Positions 8,856 through 17,111 of a stretch of 32,411 nt of DNA are shown one piece after another. Under the pieces are notes generated by a model that saw nothing but the letters and a program-made list of their open reading frames with translations, was not told the DNA's origin and did no database searches. The DNA lies in the NCBI RefSeq assembly GCF_000735435.1, contig NZ_JMPP01000064.1, positions 1 to 32,411 on the forward strand, written 5' to 3'. The position numbers and the translations under genes are program-made. How positions within the stretch are numbered: the first letter of the stretch is position 1; every line of letters starts with the position of its first letter. This DNA is from Klebsiella planticola ATCC 33531. GTDB lineage: Bacteria > Pseudomonadota > Gammaproteobacteria > Enterobacterales > Enterobacteriaceae.

Positions 8856-9791
8856 TCAACACATCGTTTTCGCGAGGGCGATAATAGCCTGGGCATCAAA
8901 ACCGTGGTGCTGGCGCATCCAGCCACGATCCGCCGCCGCCGCATATTCGCCATCAGGAATACCCAGCCGTTTCAGCGGAATACCGATACCAGCCTCCGCC
9001 ATAACCTCTGCGACCAGGCTTCCCAGACCACCGTTCACATTATGCTCTTCAACCGTAATCACCGCGTTGCATCCCTTCAGCGCGGCCAGTAACGCTGGCG
9101 TGTCGCAAGGGCGAATCGAAGGTACGCTGACCACCTGCGCCTGAATCCCTGATTCTGCCAGCGTTTGGGCAGCCTCGACAATTTCATGCACCGTCGAACC
9201 GGTAGCGACCAGCGCCAGATCGTGGCCTTCACGCAGCGTGTTTACGGCTCCGGGGACAAAGCGATAGTTTTCAGCATACAGCTCCGGCAACGCTTTGCCG
9301 TCGAGACGGATGTAAACCGGCCCCTGATGTTGCAGGGCGTAGTCGATTATCTGTCGACATTCCCGTGGCGATGACGGCGCATAAATCTCAATGTTGCCGA
9401 ATCCCCGCATCACCGCAAGGTCATCAATCGCGTGGTGCGTGCTCGCCAACGGGCCATAGCTGGCTCCCGCGTTCAGACCAAATAATTTGACGTTGGTGTT
9501 GTTGTAACAGACATCGACTTTGATTTGTTCATTGGCGCGGGAAATCAAAAATGGCGCGGCATTGCAGGTCACCGCCACTTTCCCCCCCAGCGCCAGCCCG
9601 GCTGCCATCCCGACCATGCTTTGCTCGGCAATGCCGACGTTAACCAGCCGGTCAGGGAACTGTTTAATAAACGGCGCTATTTTTGCGGTTGATGTTGAGT
9701 CGGCGACAACAGGCACCAGATCAACTCCATTTTCTACGGCATCGATAAACGCCTGAACCATCACGTTTGCCAGGTGTTCTGCATTACTCAT
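8856..9791 (-). CDS. Transketolase, C-terminal subunit (split enzyme)
   Basis: The 311 residues cover the pyrimidine-binding and C-terminal domains of transketolase. GIAEQSMVGMAAGLA at about 53-67 holds the glutamate that activates thiamine diphosphate, followed by ASTHHAIDDLAVMRG and a C-terminal region with LVATGSTVHEIVEAA and VEEHNVNGGLGS. The protein lacks the diphosphate-binding half, which is supplied by the adjacent gene ending at 9784. The two reading frames overlap by eight bases, so translation is probably coupled and the product is an alpha2beta2-type enzyme. Split transketolases of this kind often serve dedicated sugar pathways, for example the apulose-4-phosphate transketolase AptA/AptB. 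Which ketose phosphate this one cleaves is unknown. It is divergent from the regulator gene and shares an operator-like site with the kinase operon. Confidence 0.93.
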   Translation of the reverse strand: MSNAEHLANVMVQAFIDAVENGVDLVPVVADSTSTAKIAPFIKQFPDRLVNVGIAEQSMVGMAAGLALGGKVAVTCNAAPFLISRANEQIKVDVCYNNTNVKLFGLNAGASYGPLASTHHAIDDLAVMRGFGNIEIYAPSSPRECRQIIDYALQHQGPVYIRLDGKALPELYAENYRFVPGAVNTLREGHDLALVATGSTVHEIVEAAQTLAESGIQAQVVSVPSIRPCDTPALLAALKGCNAVITVEEHNVNGGLGSLVAEVMAEAGIGIPLKRLGIPDGEYAAAADRGWMRQHHGFDAQAIIALAKTMC

Positions 9792-10614
9792 CTTTCAGTT
9801 CCTCCAGCGCCAGCGCAATCTCCTCACCTTTCGGCACCCGGTGGTGCCATTCCGGACGCCCCTGGATAAAGGAGATGCCGGCGCCTTTCGTGGTATTCGC
9901 AATAATGACGTTGGGTTTTCCTTCCTGCTTTAATCCTTCAAGCGTCGCGACAACCGAGGCCATATTATTTCCCTGACATTCGGTGACGGTCATACCAAAG
10001 GCCTTCCATTTTTCGGCAAGCGGATCGGTATTCATGATTTCGCGGGTTGGCCCGGCCAGCTGCAGGTTGTTTTTGTCATTAATAATGATCAGATTATCAA
10101 GACCGTAATGTGCTGCGGCCAGTGCGGCCTCCCAGTTACTCCCCTCAGCCAGTTCACCATCGCCGGTGATCAGGAAGACGCGGCGGGCGCTGTGGTTCTT
10201 TTTCGCGGCCAACGCCAGTCCCACCGCCACGGGCAAACCGTGTCCTAAAGCCCCGGTATTCAACTCGATGCCCGGCGTCTTCTGGCGAACCGGATGGCCA
10301 GGCAGGTGGGAGTTGGCATGCTGATAGGTGCTCAGCCAGTCGACCGGGAAGAATCCCGCCTCGGCCAGCACGCAGTAGTAGCAGCCCACCGCATGACCTT
10401 TCGACTGGATATAGATGTCACGCCCTTCATCGGCAATGCGGTCCGGCGCAACGTTCAAAATGCGGAAGTACAGCGCGGTTAAGAGTTCCACCTGCGACAG
10501 GTCAGCGCCGGTATGACCGCCGGCAGGGCTGTTGGCGTTCAATCTGATAATGTGGCGGCGTACCGCGCGAGCCTGACGCTCAAGTGCCTGAACATCGTAG
10601 TTATAGGGATTCAT
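9784..10614 (-). CDS. Transketolase, N-terminal (thiamine diphosphate-binding) subunit
   Basis: These 276 residues form the N-terminal half of a two-gene transketolase. Visible are NSPAGGHTG near 28-36, SKGHAVGCYYCVLAE near 71-85, NTGALGHGLPVAVG near 119-132, and the thiamine diphosphate/metal motif GDGELAEGSNWEA at 151-163 followed by NDKNN near 179-183. Single-chain transketolase is about 660 residues, so this plus the 311-residue partner makes a slightly compact whole. The ATG at 10614 is the first in-frame start. An operator-like palindrome (GAATATTTATTC) lies 30 bases upstream, consistent with control by the divergent SorC-type regulator. Confidence 0.93.
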   Translation of the reverse strand: MNPYNYDVQALERQARAVRRHIIRLNANSPAGGHTGADLSQVELLTALYFRILNVAPDRIADEGRDIYIQSKGHAVGCYYCVLAEAGFFPVDWLSTYQHANSHLPGHPVRQKTPGIELNTGALGHGLPVAVGLALAAKKNHSARRVFLITGDGELAEGSNWEAALAAAHYGLDNLIIINDKNNLQLAGPTREIMNTDPLAEKWKAFGMTVTECQGNNMASVVATLEGLKQEGKPNVIIANTTKGAGISFIQGRPEWHHRVPKGEEIALALEELKDE

Positions 10615-10643
10615 TTAATACCTCTGAATTTAATTTCAACTTG

Positions 10644-10655
10644 GAATATTTATTC
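10644..10655. promoter_or_regulatory. Operator-like palindrome upstream of the transketolase genes
   Basis: GAATATTTATTC differs at one central base from the GAATATATATTC found at 10799-10810 and 12162-12173. It is flanked by G and C, extending the dyad to GGAATA..TATTCC. It lies 30 bases from the transketolase start, where a bound repressor would block transcription. Assignment to the SorC-type regulator is inference. Confidence 0.55.
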
Positions 10656-10796
10656 CGTAAGGGACTAAAAAAACCAGATATCCCCTGGCAGCGCATCGCA
10701 GCGCTTTCGCCACTGCACCAGACTCAGGAACATTCTGCCTCCTCACCATCAGGCATACCTGCGCCTGGATAATTTTTCAGTTGATCCGAAACCACA

Positions 10797-10812
10797 ATGA
10801 ATATATATTCAT
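10797..10812. promoter_or_regulatory. Perfect palindrome, candidate operator
   Basis: ATGAATATATATTCAT is a perfect 16-base inverted repeat in the middle of the divergent region. Its inner 12 bases occur again exactly upstream of the kinase gene. Recurrence at two promoters of one gene cluster is the main argument that it is the binding site of the local regulator. Confidence 0.65.
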
Positions 10813-10979
10813 GCATGATTCTTTATTCAATTATGCAACCACTGTTCTGTTTTTGTCCATAGCTGTTTTAGAGGATTGATAAAAGTTAGAGTCTCATCAC
10901 ACTTAAATGTCTTTTTTTTTCGCGTATGATTACAGGCTCTAACATAATGGCTGCACGTTAATGATTTTCGGGGATATAT

Positions 10980-11930
10980 ATGGCTAAGCAGGATGAACAA
11001 CGGCTATTAGTTAAGATTGCCACTCTTTACTACCTTGAAGGACGCAAGCAGTCCGACATTGCTCAACTTCTCTCGCTTTCTCAGTCATTTGTCTCCCGCG
11101 CTATCACCCGCTGCCAAAAAGAAGGGGTGGTCAAAATTAGCGTCGTACAGCCCTCAAATATTTTCCTGAATCTCGAAAAAGGCATTGAGGATCGCTACGG
11201 CATCAAGCAGGCCATCGTGGTGGACACCGAAGAGGATGCCAGCGACCACACCATTAAACGCGCCATCGGTTCAGCGGCGGCCCACTATCTTGAAACGCGG
11301 CTACGACCAAAAGATCTGATTGGCGTCTCCTCCTGGAGCTCGACCATTCGGGCCATGGTTGATGAGGTTCACGCGCAGAACCTGAAAGCCAGCGGCGTGA
11401 TTCAACTGCTGGGCGGTGTGGGTCCTAATGGCAATGTGCAGGCAACGATCCTCACTCAGACGCTGGCGCAACGGCTGAACTGTGAAGCCTGGCTGCTACC
11501 TTCGCAAAGCATTGAAGGCTCGGTGGAAGAGAAAAACCGGCTGATTGCCAGCCAGGATGTGGCCGATGTGATTTCACGTTTTGATGAAGTCGATATCGCT
11601 ATCGTCGGGATTGGTATTCTCGAACCTTCGCAGTTGCTCAAAACATCAGGCAACTATTACCACGAAGATATGCTGCAGGTGCTGGCGGAGCGCGGAGCAG
11701 TCGGGGATATTTGCCTGCACTACTACGATAAAAACGGGCAGGCGGTGTTACGTGATGATGAAGATCCTGTTATCGGCATGGCGCTGGAGAAAGTCAAAAA
11801 ATGCCCCAATGTCGTCGCGCTGGCCGGCGGTAGTGATAAAGTCGCCGCCATCAAGGGCGCCCTCTCCGGCGGTTATATTGACATTTTAATCACCGATTAT
11901 CCTACCGCCCGGCTGCTCGTCACCGCGTAA
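10980..11930 (+). CDS. SorC-family sugar-binding transcriptional regulator
   Basis: This 316-residue regulator has an N-terminal helix-turn-helix (about 23-46, KQSDIAQLLSLSQSFVSRAI) and a long C-terminal sugar-binding effector domain of the SorC/DeoR-related type. Motifs such as VSSWSSTIRAMV, LLGGVGPNGNVQ and IVGIGILEPS are typical of that domain, which binds phosphorylated sugars or polyols. The length matches the family. It lies between the divergent transketolase genes and the kinase/transport/dehydrogenase operon, both of which carry the same palindrome, so it probably controls the whole island. Whether it represses or activates cannot be told from sequence. The start follows GGGGA at six to seven bases. 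Confidence 0.92.
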   Translation: MAKQDEQRLLVKIATLYYLEGRKQSDIAQLLSLSQSFVSRAITRCQKEGVVKISVVQPSNIFLNLEKGIEDRYGIKQAIVVDTEEDASDHTIKRAIGSAAAHYLETRLRPKDLIGVSSWSSTIRAMVDEVHAQNLKASGVIQLLGGVGPNGNVQATILTQTLAQRLNCEAWLLPSQSIEGSVEEKNRLIASQDVADVISRFDEVDIAIVGIGILEPSQLLKTSGNYYHEDMLQVLAERGAVGDICLHYYDKNGQAVLRDDEDPVIGMALEKVKKCPNVVALAGGSDKVAAIKGALSGGYIDILITDYPTARLLVTA

Positions 11931-11955
11931 TCAGCCGCTAAAACATCTTTTCTCA

Positions 11956-11988
11956 TGCCTTTGCGCCCTTCAGGAAGACGCAAAGGCA
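11956..11988. terminator. Hairpin after the regulator gene
   Basis: TGCCTTTGCG (11956-11965) and CGCAAAGGCA (11979-11988) form a perfect ten-pair stem with a 13-base loop, 25 bases after the regulator stop codon. The following bases are AT-rich (CATCAAATAAAT) but not a T-run, so termination would be inefficient or factor-assisted. Confidence 0.55.
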
Positions 11989-12078
11989 CATCAAATAAAT
12001 GCTTATATTTCAATTTAATAAATAGTTAAAGCGCCGTACCCCCTCAACATCCCCTGCACATTTCACGATCCAGATAAG

Positions 12079-12094
12079 TGTGATTGCCAGCACA
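12079..12094. promoter_or_regulatory. CRP-like site upstream of the kinase operon
   Basis: TGTGATTGCCAGCACA fits the CRP consensus TGTGA-N6-TCACA in nine of ten conserved positions and has AT-rich flanks. It lies 68 bases upstream of the operator-like palindrome. Catabolite control of a sugar operon is expected; binding is inferred from the match only. Confidence 0.5.
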
Positions 12095-12161
12095 ATTGAT
12101 AACTTTCCCTCTGGCCCCAGAGAAACTTTCTGGCTAAGGTATTAAATAAATAATCACTATC

Positions 12162-12173
12162 GAATATATATTC
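12162..12173. promoter_or_regulatory. Operator-like palindrome upstream of the kinase operon
   Basis: GAATATATATTC is identical to the core at 10799-10810. It is embedded between AATCACT (12152-12158) and AGTGATT (12174-12180), an outer inverted pair that is not centred on the inner one. The site lies about 120 bases upstream of the kinase start, where it could overlap a promoter. Confidence 0.65.
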
Positions 12174-12293
12174 AGTGATTAAAAAAGTGATAACGAAATG
12201 TCACATCATGGCCTGCTAAGCAGCAATGCGATAACGAGGAATGCTCGCCCTTCCCTTCGCGCCAGGACGACGTGTGACTCAGGAGACTATCTA

Positions 12294-13814
12294 ATGCTGG
12301 CAACACAGAAAGAGTTCATCATTGCGCTCGATGAAGGTACCACGAACGCCAAAGCGGTGGTGCTTGACGGCCATGGCAACGTTATTGTGAAGTTTTCTCA
12401 ACCGTTAGCTATCCAGACACCGCGCGATGGCTGGGTAGAGCAATCCGGAGAGGCGTTAGTCGAGGCCTCACTGGAGGTGATAGCCAACGCTATCGACCAC
12501 GTTGGCGCAGAAAACGTGGCGGCATTAGCCATCAGCAACCAACGTGAAACCGCCATCGGCTGGTATCGTCAGAGCGGCAAACCGATTAACGCAGCCATCA
12601 CCTGGCAATGTACCCGTAGCGCGGGTTTCTGTGAGGCGCTGCGCCGCGATCGTAAAGAATCCCAAATTAAATCCACCACCGGGCTACCGATTGCCCCGCT
12701 GTTTTCCGCCTCAAAAATGCGCTGGCTGCTGGAGTCGCTGCCGGAAGGCCGGGCGATGGCAGAGCGCGGCGAGATTTGCCTCGGTACCATCGATAGCTGG
12801 CTGCTGTGGAACCTGACGCAAGGCGCAGCATTCCGCTGCGACTACTCCAACGCCGCGCGGACGCAGTTACTTAATTTACATACCGGTCAATGGGATGACG
12901 AAATGCTGGCGCTGTTCCAGATCCCTCGCGCCGCGCTGCCTGAGATTAAACCCTCCAGCGGGTTATTCGGTTATACCCGCGGTCTGGCCGCCATTCCTGA
13001 CGGCATCCCGGTGATGGCGATGGTCGGCGATTCACATGCCGCGCTGTTCGGTCACGCGCTCGGTGAACTGGGCTGCGTTAAGGCCACTTATGGCACGGGA
13101 TCGTCGGTCATGGCGCCGGTGAAGTCAGCCCAATGCGATATTGCCGCACTGGCCACCACCATCGCCTGGCACGATGGCGACAGCATCATCTATGGCCTGG
13201 AAGGCAACATTCCCCATACCGGCGATGCGGTGGCCTGGATGGCTGATAGTACGGGATTAAGCGAGCTCTCCGAGCGCGAACTGGCCCACGAGCTCAATAC
13301 CCTGCCGGCTTCCGTCGATTCCACGCTGGGCGTCTATTTTGTCCCCGCGCTGACCGGTCTTGGCGCTCCCTGGTGGGACGACAGCGCGCGCGGGGTTATC
13401 TGCGGACTCAGCCGCGGCGTCAAGCGCGCCCACCTGATTCGCGCCGCGCTGGAATCCATCACTTATCAGATTGCTGATGTGGTGGTTGCCATGCGCCAGC
13501 ATGACGACTTCCACCTGGCAGCACTGATGGTCGATGGCGGGCCGACAAAAAATGATTGGCTGATGCAATACCAGGCCGATCTGCTGGGTTGCCCGGTGAT
13601 GCGCAGCGATGTCCCCGAGCTGTCGGCAATTGGCGCGGCCCTGCTGGCCCGCAAAGCGATTCATCCCGGTACGCTGACTGATTTAAGCGCGTTCTTAACC
13701 GAACACAGCGAATTTCGCCCCGATATGGCGCGCCATCTGCGTTTACAGAAAAGATGGCAGGAATGGCGCCATGCGGTGGACAGAACATTATGGAAACCGG
13801 CCCCGTCCGCCTGA
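12294..13814 (+). CDS. FGGY-family carbohydrate kinase (GlpK-like)
   Basis: This 506-residue protein is an ATP-dependent kinase of the FGGY family and is closer in motif pattern to glycerol kinase than to xylulokinase. It shows the phosphate-1 loop DEGTTNAKAVV at 13-23, NQRET at 82-86, TWQCTR at 103-108, the catalytic aspartate in GDSHAALFGHAL (Asp246), YGTGSS near 266-271 and a C-terminal DGGPTKNDWLMQYQAD. In glycerol kinase the NQRE and aspartate positions bind the polyol. Glycerol kinase itself would not need a dedicated sugar importer and transketolase, so the substrate is more likely a ketose such as a tetrulose, pentulose or apulose. The start at 12294 is chosen for its AGGAG site at eight bases. 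First gene of a probable seven-gene operon. Confidence 0.92.
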   Translation: MLATQKEFIIALDEGTTNAKAVVLDGHGNVIVKFSQPLAIQTPRDGWVEQSGEALVEASLEVIANAIDHVGAENVAALAISNQRETAIGWYRQSGKPINAAITWQCTRSAGFCEALRRDRKESQIKSTTGLPIAPLFSASKMRWLLESLPEGRAMAERGEICLGTIDSWLLWNLTQGAAFRCDYSNAARTQLLNLHTGQWDDEMLALFQIPRAALPEIKPSSGLFGYTRGLAAIPDGIPVMAMVGDSHAALFGHALGELGCVKATYGTGSSVMAPVKSAQCDIAALATTIAWHDGDSIIYGLEGNIPHTGDAVAWMADSTGLSELSERELAHELNTLPASVDSTLGVYFVPALTGLGAPWWDDSARGVICGLSRGVKRAHLIRAALESITYQIADVVVAMRQHDDFHLAALMVDGGPTKNDWLMQYQADLLGCPVMRSDVPELSAIGAALLARKAIHPGTLTDLSAFLTEHSEFRPDMARHLRLQKRWQEWRHAVDRTLWKPAPSA

Positions 13815-13948
13815 CGCCCCACCAGGGATCCTGCTGCGCGACGAACCTGAATCATCAACATAAGGAGAGCTCCGGACCATACAACTGATTTTCAGGCCTT
13901 GCGTTGTTTCACCGTACCCGACAATAACAACATAGAGAGAACATTGTC

Positions 13949-14884
13949 ATGAAATTACGTTTAACGTTGTTAACTGCTGCAACCCTGACCGCTTTTTCAT
14001 TTTCCGCTCAGGCGGTAGAAAAAGGCACCATTATGATTATGGTCAACTCGCTGGATAATCCGTATTACGCCTCTGAAGCCAAAGGCGCCAGTGAAAAAGC
14101 CAAACAGCTGGGATATAAAACGACGGTTCTGTCACATGGCGAAGATGTCAAAAAACAGAACGAACTTATTGATACCGCCATTGGTAAAAAAGTTCAGGGT
14201 ATTATTCTCGATAATGCCGACTCAACCGCCAGCGTCGCCGCCATTGAAAAAGCCAAAACAGCAGGCATTCCCGTGGTATTAATCAACAGGGAAATTCCTG
14301 TCGATGATGTGGCACTTGAGCAAATTACGCACAATAACTTCCAGGCGGGTTCGGAAGTCGCCAACGTATTTGTTGAGAAAATGGCGGAGAAAGGAAAATA
14401 CGCAGAGCTCACCTGCAATCTTGCCGATAATAACTGCGTGACCCGCTCTAAATCTTTCCATCAGGTTATCGACCAGTATCCAGACATGGTCAGCGTCGCC
14501 AGACAGGATGCCAAAGGAACGTTAATCGACGGCAAACGCATTATGGACAGCATCCTGCAGGCTCATCCGGACGTTAAAGGGGTGATTTGCGGTAATGGCC
14601 CCGTCGCTCTGGGCGCTATCGCCGCGCTAAAAGCAGCGAACCGTACGGACGTGGTGGTGGTCGGCATCGACGGCAGCAATGACGAGCGTGATGCGGTTAA
14701 AGCGGGAACCCTACAGGCCACCGTGATGCTGCAGGCCCAGTCCATCGCCGCGCAAGGGGTGACCGACCTCGATAACTTCCTGCAAAAAGGGGTGAAACCG
14801 GCGAAACAGCGCGTCATGTTCCGCGGCATCCTGATCACTAAAGATAACGCAGACAAAGTTCAGGACTTCAATATCAAGTCCTGA
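13949..14884 (+). CDS. Periplasmic sugar-binding protein of ABC importer
   Basis: This 311-residue protein is a ribose/galactose-type (Peripla_BP_4) solute-binding protein. A signal peptide of about 22 residues ends in AQA before VEKGTIMIMVNSLDNPYY. Ligand-pocket features include NSLDNPYYASEAKGA, INREIPV, CGNGPVALGAIAAL and VGIDGSNDERDAV, as in family members that bind pentoses or polyols. It leads the transport genes and is followed by a strong hairpin at 14896-14915, a common arrangement allowing the binding protein to be made in excess. The 134 bases before it hold an AAGGAG (13861 region) without a convincing reading frame, and the actual start is preceded by GAGAGAAC. Ligand is unknown. 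Confidence 0.93.
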   Translation: MKLRLTLLTAATLTAFSFSAQAVEKGTIMIMVNSLDNPYYASEAKGASEKAKQLGYKTTVLSHGEDVKKQNELIDTAIGKKVQGIILDNADSTASVAAIEKAKTAGIPVVLINREIPVDDVALEQITHNNFQAGSEVANVFVEKMAEKGKYAELTCNLADNNCVTRSKSFHQVIDQYPDMVSVARQDAKGTLIDGKRIMDSILQAHPDVKGVICGNGPVALGAIAALKAANRTDVVVVGIDGSNDERDAVKAGTLQATVMLQAQSIAAQGVTDLDNFLQKGVKPAKQRVMFRGILITKDNADKVQDFNIKS

Positions 14885-14895
14885 GTTCGGGTTGT

Positions 14896-14915
14896 TGCGC
14901 CCCTTGCGGGGCGCA
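14896..14915 (+). terminator. Intercistronic hairpin after the binding-protein gene
   Basis: TGCGCCCC and GGGGCGCA form a perfect eight-pair GC stem with a TTGC loop, directly after the binding-protein stop and just before AGGAG of the next gene. Without a T-run it probably stabilises the upstream message or partly attenuates downstream expression. Confidence 0.65.
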
Positions 14916-14927
14916 CAGGAGAGTCTC

Positions 14928-15548
14928 ATGTATAAAAAAACCTGGCTGGCATTGGCCATCGTCGCACTGGGAGGCTGCCGCATTGTCTCTCAGCAAGAGC
15001 TGGCCGATCTTAAATCCCCGCCCAATCCGCACATGGCGAATATCGATCGGACGTGGCAGGAGAAAATTGTGCCGCAGGTAGTGGCGCAGGCTCGCTCCAC
15101 GGAAGCGTTAATGACCGCGCTGCATGCGGCCAAAGATTTCGACAGCGCTTGCAAAACATTGGGCTATCGCGCTCAGGAAGAAAATCCGTGCATTTTCTTC
15201 GTCAAGGTTGAAGGCAAGGTCATCAAGCTTGACGCCACCTCGCGCAGCGGAAAAATGACCGTTCAGGAGCAAAACGGCGGCGCTATCGTGGTGCAAATTG
15301 GCCCGACGCTACGCGGGACCCAGCTACGCGATGGCTATAGCGGTGCCAGTTATGCAGACTTTAACGACCAGGTGCTGTTTGGTGAATACGGTCGGGCCAT
15401 TAATGAACAGGCCGTAAAAATGATCCACAGCGCACAGCTAAAATCCGGCGAAATGGTTGAGGTCTATGGCGTATTTTCCGCCTGGGATATACCGCAAACC
15501 TTCCCTGATATTACACCAGCGAAAATTATTCACCCCGGAGGACAATAA
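14928..15548 (+). CDS. DUF2291-type lipoprotein linked to sugar ABC transporter
   Basis: This 206-residue protein begins with a lipoprotein signal (MYKKTWLALAIVALGGC, lipidated Cys17) and continues as a soluble periplasmic domain. Segments such as IDRTWQEKIVPQV, GYRAQEENPCIFFVKVEGKV and LRDGYSGASYADFNDQVLFGEYGRAIN fit the DUF2291 family, whose genes tend to lie inside sugar or polyol ABC operons; its job is not known. It sits between the binding protein and the ATPase, so an accessory role in transport is likely. The ATG at 14928 has AGGAG six bases upstream, and an in-frame upstream ATG at 14892 falls inside the hairpin and would spoil the signal peptide. Confidence 0.85.
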   Translation: MYKKTWLALAIVALGGCRIVSQQELADLKSPPNPHMANIDRTWQEKIVPQVVAQARSTEALMTALHAAKDFDSACKTLGYRAQEENPCIFFVKVEGKVIKLDATSRSGKMTVQEQNGGAIVVQIGPTLRGTQLRDGYSGASYADFNDQVLFGEYGRAINEQAVKMIHSAQLKSGEMVEVYGVFSAWDIPQTFPDITPAKIIHPGGQ

Positions 15549-15549
15549 G

Positions 15550-17094
15550 ATGTCAGCGCAAGAAATCGTCACTCCCCAACCAGTCGAAGCTGAAGTTATT
15601 ATCGAAACCCGCGGATTATCTCGCGTTTACCCAGGCGTTATCGCCTTAGATAACGTCGACTATCGGGTGTATCGAAATAAAGTCAACGTTCTGATCGGAG
15701 AAAATGGTGCGGGCAAATCCACCATGATGAAAATGCTTGCCGGTGTCGAAACCCCTTCCTCCGGACAAATTATTCTCGAGGGTTCTCCCGTTTCATTAAA
15801 CTCGACTCACCAGGCTGAAAAACAGGGTATCAGCATTATTTTCCAGGAGCTGAATTTATTCCCGAATATGAATGTCATGGATAATATTTTCATGGCTAAT
15901 GAGTTTTTCCAGAAAGGAAGAATCAACGAAAAATACCAATACGAACTGGCTAAATCACTGCTGGAACGGCTGGAGCTCGATGTTGATCCCTACACTCCGC
16001 TTGGCGAACTGGGTATTGGCCATCAGCAGCTGGTCGAAATTGCGCGCGCCCTGTCCAAAGATACTCGCGTATTGATTATGGATGAGCCCACCTCCGCCCT
16101 CAGCCAGTCTGAAGTCAAAGTCCTGTTCAATGTTATCGGACAACTTAAACGGCGCGGCGTCACCATCATTTATATCTCTCATCGTCTGGAAGAACTGATG
16201 GAAATTGGCGACCACATTACCATTTTCCGCGATGGCCGTTTTATCAGCGAACGGACCGTCAGCGATGCCAGTATCCCCTGGATCATTGAACAGATGGTCG
16301 GCGATAAGAAAAAGCATTTCGACTATCAACCGGCCCCCAAAGGCGAAGCGGTGCTGGCGGTGGACGGTCTGACCGCGCTGCACCATAGCGGCGGTTACAA
16401 GCTTAATGATGTGACCTTTACCTTATGTAAAGGGGAAGTCATCGGCATTTACGGCCTGCTGGGCGCCGGGCGTACCGAGCTATTTAAAGGGCTGGTCGGC
16501 CTGATGCCGTGCCAGAATGGCAGTATCCATCTCAACGGTGAAAATATCGGCAGGGCCCCTTTTCAGGCCAGACTCAAAAAAGGGCTGGCGCTGGTACCGG
16601 AAGACCGACAGGGCGAAGGCGTGGTGCAGATGATGTCCATTCAATCCAATATGACGCTCTCCGATTTCAGTCTTCAGGGGTTTCGCCGCGCCTGGCAATG
16701 GCTGAATCCGCATAAAGAGCATGCCAGCGTTAAAGAGATGATTCAGCAGCTTGCCATCAAAGTGAGCGATCCCGAGCTTCCCATCACCTCTCTGAGCGGC
16801 GGCAACCAACAAAAAGTGGTGCTGGGGAAGGCGTTAATGACGCAGCCGCAGGTCGTTTTCCTCGATGAACCCACGCGCGGCATCGACGTGGGTGCCAAAA
16901 CGGACGTGTATCACCTGATTGGCAAAATGGCGCAACAGGGGCTGGCCGTGATGTTCTCCTCCTCAGAGCTGGATGAAGTGATGGCTCTGGCAGATCGTAT
17001 TTTGGTGATGGCCGATGGCCGTATTACCGCCGACCTACCGCGTCATGCGGTCACCCGCGAAAAATTAATCGCGGCTTCAACACCTCAAGATTAA
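15550..17094 (+). CDS. Sugar ABC transporter ATPase (two ABC domains)
   Basis: This 514-residue cytoplasmic protein carries two fused nucleotide-binding domains, as in RbsA/AraG/MglA. Domain one has Walker A GENGAGKST at 50-58, a signature-type GIGHQQLVEIARAL and Walker B VLIMDEPTSAL near 175-185. Domain two has a degenerate Walker A (GLLGAGRTEL), a standard LSGGNQQKVVLGKAL near 415 and Walker B VVFLDEPTRGID near 435; this asymmetry is normal for the family. The start ATG lies one base after the lipoprotein stop, with GGAGG at 15537-15541. It powers import through the permease encoded next. Confidence 0.95.
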   Translation: MSAQEIVTPQPVEAEVIIETRGLSRVYPGVIALDNVDYRVYRNKVNVLIGENGAGKSTMMKMLAGVETPSSGQIILEGSPVSLNSTHQAEKQGISIIFQELNLFPNMNVMDNIFMANEFFQKGRINEKYQYELAKSLLERLELDVDPYTPLGELGIGHQQLVEIARALSKDTRVLIMDEPTSALSQSEVKVLFNVIGQLKRRGVTIIYISHRLEELMEIGDHITIFRDGRFISERTVSDASIPWIIEQMVGDKKKHFDYQPAPKGEAVLAVDGLTALHHSGGYKLNDVTFTLCKGEVIGIYGLLGAGRTELFKGLVGLMPCQNGSIHLNGENIGRAPFQARLKKGLALVPEDRQGEGVVQMMSIQSNMTLSDFSLQGFRRAWQWLNPHKEHASVKEMIQQLAIKVSDPELPITSLSGGNQQKVVLGKALMTQPQVVFLDEPTRGIDVGAKTDVYHLIGKMAQQGLAVMFSSSELDEVMALADRILVMADGRITADLPRHAVTREKLIAASTPQD

Positions 17095-17111
17095 TCAGGC
17101 TGGAATCCATC

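Larger units (their letters stand above)
10615..10979. promoter_or_regulatory. Divergent control region of transketolase genes and regulator
   Basis: No gene is seen in these 365 bases, which are much more AT-rich than the surroundings. Two GAATAT..ATATTC-type palindromes (10644-10655 and 10797-10812) are listed separately. A TATGAT at about 10925-10930 could be the -10 element for the regulator; no convincing -35 was assigned. The regulator start is preceded by GGGGA. The AT-rich composition against a GC-rich background fits a promoter region or H-NS-type silencing. Confidence 0.6.
11931..12293 (+). promoter_or_regulatory. Control region upstream of the kinase operon
   Basis: No gene is supported in these 363 bases. 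They hold a hairpin just after the regulator (11956-11988), a CRP-like site (12079-12094) and the shared palindrome (12162-12173). The frame of the kinase is open up to an ATG at 12198, but that start has no ribosome-binding site, whereas AGGAG at 12281-12285 serves the ATG at 12294. The leader after the palindrome is therefore about 120 bases long. Confidence 0.6.

Noticed and set aside
8856-10614. Transketolase broken by a frameshift (pseudogene)
   Set aside because: Both halves have own starts, full domain boundaries and an eight-base overlap; two-gene transketolases are a known normal form.
12198-12293. 32-residue N-terminal extension of the kinase
   Set aside because: No ribosome-binding site, no similarity to FGGY kinases, whereas AGGAG serves the ATG at 12294.
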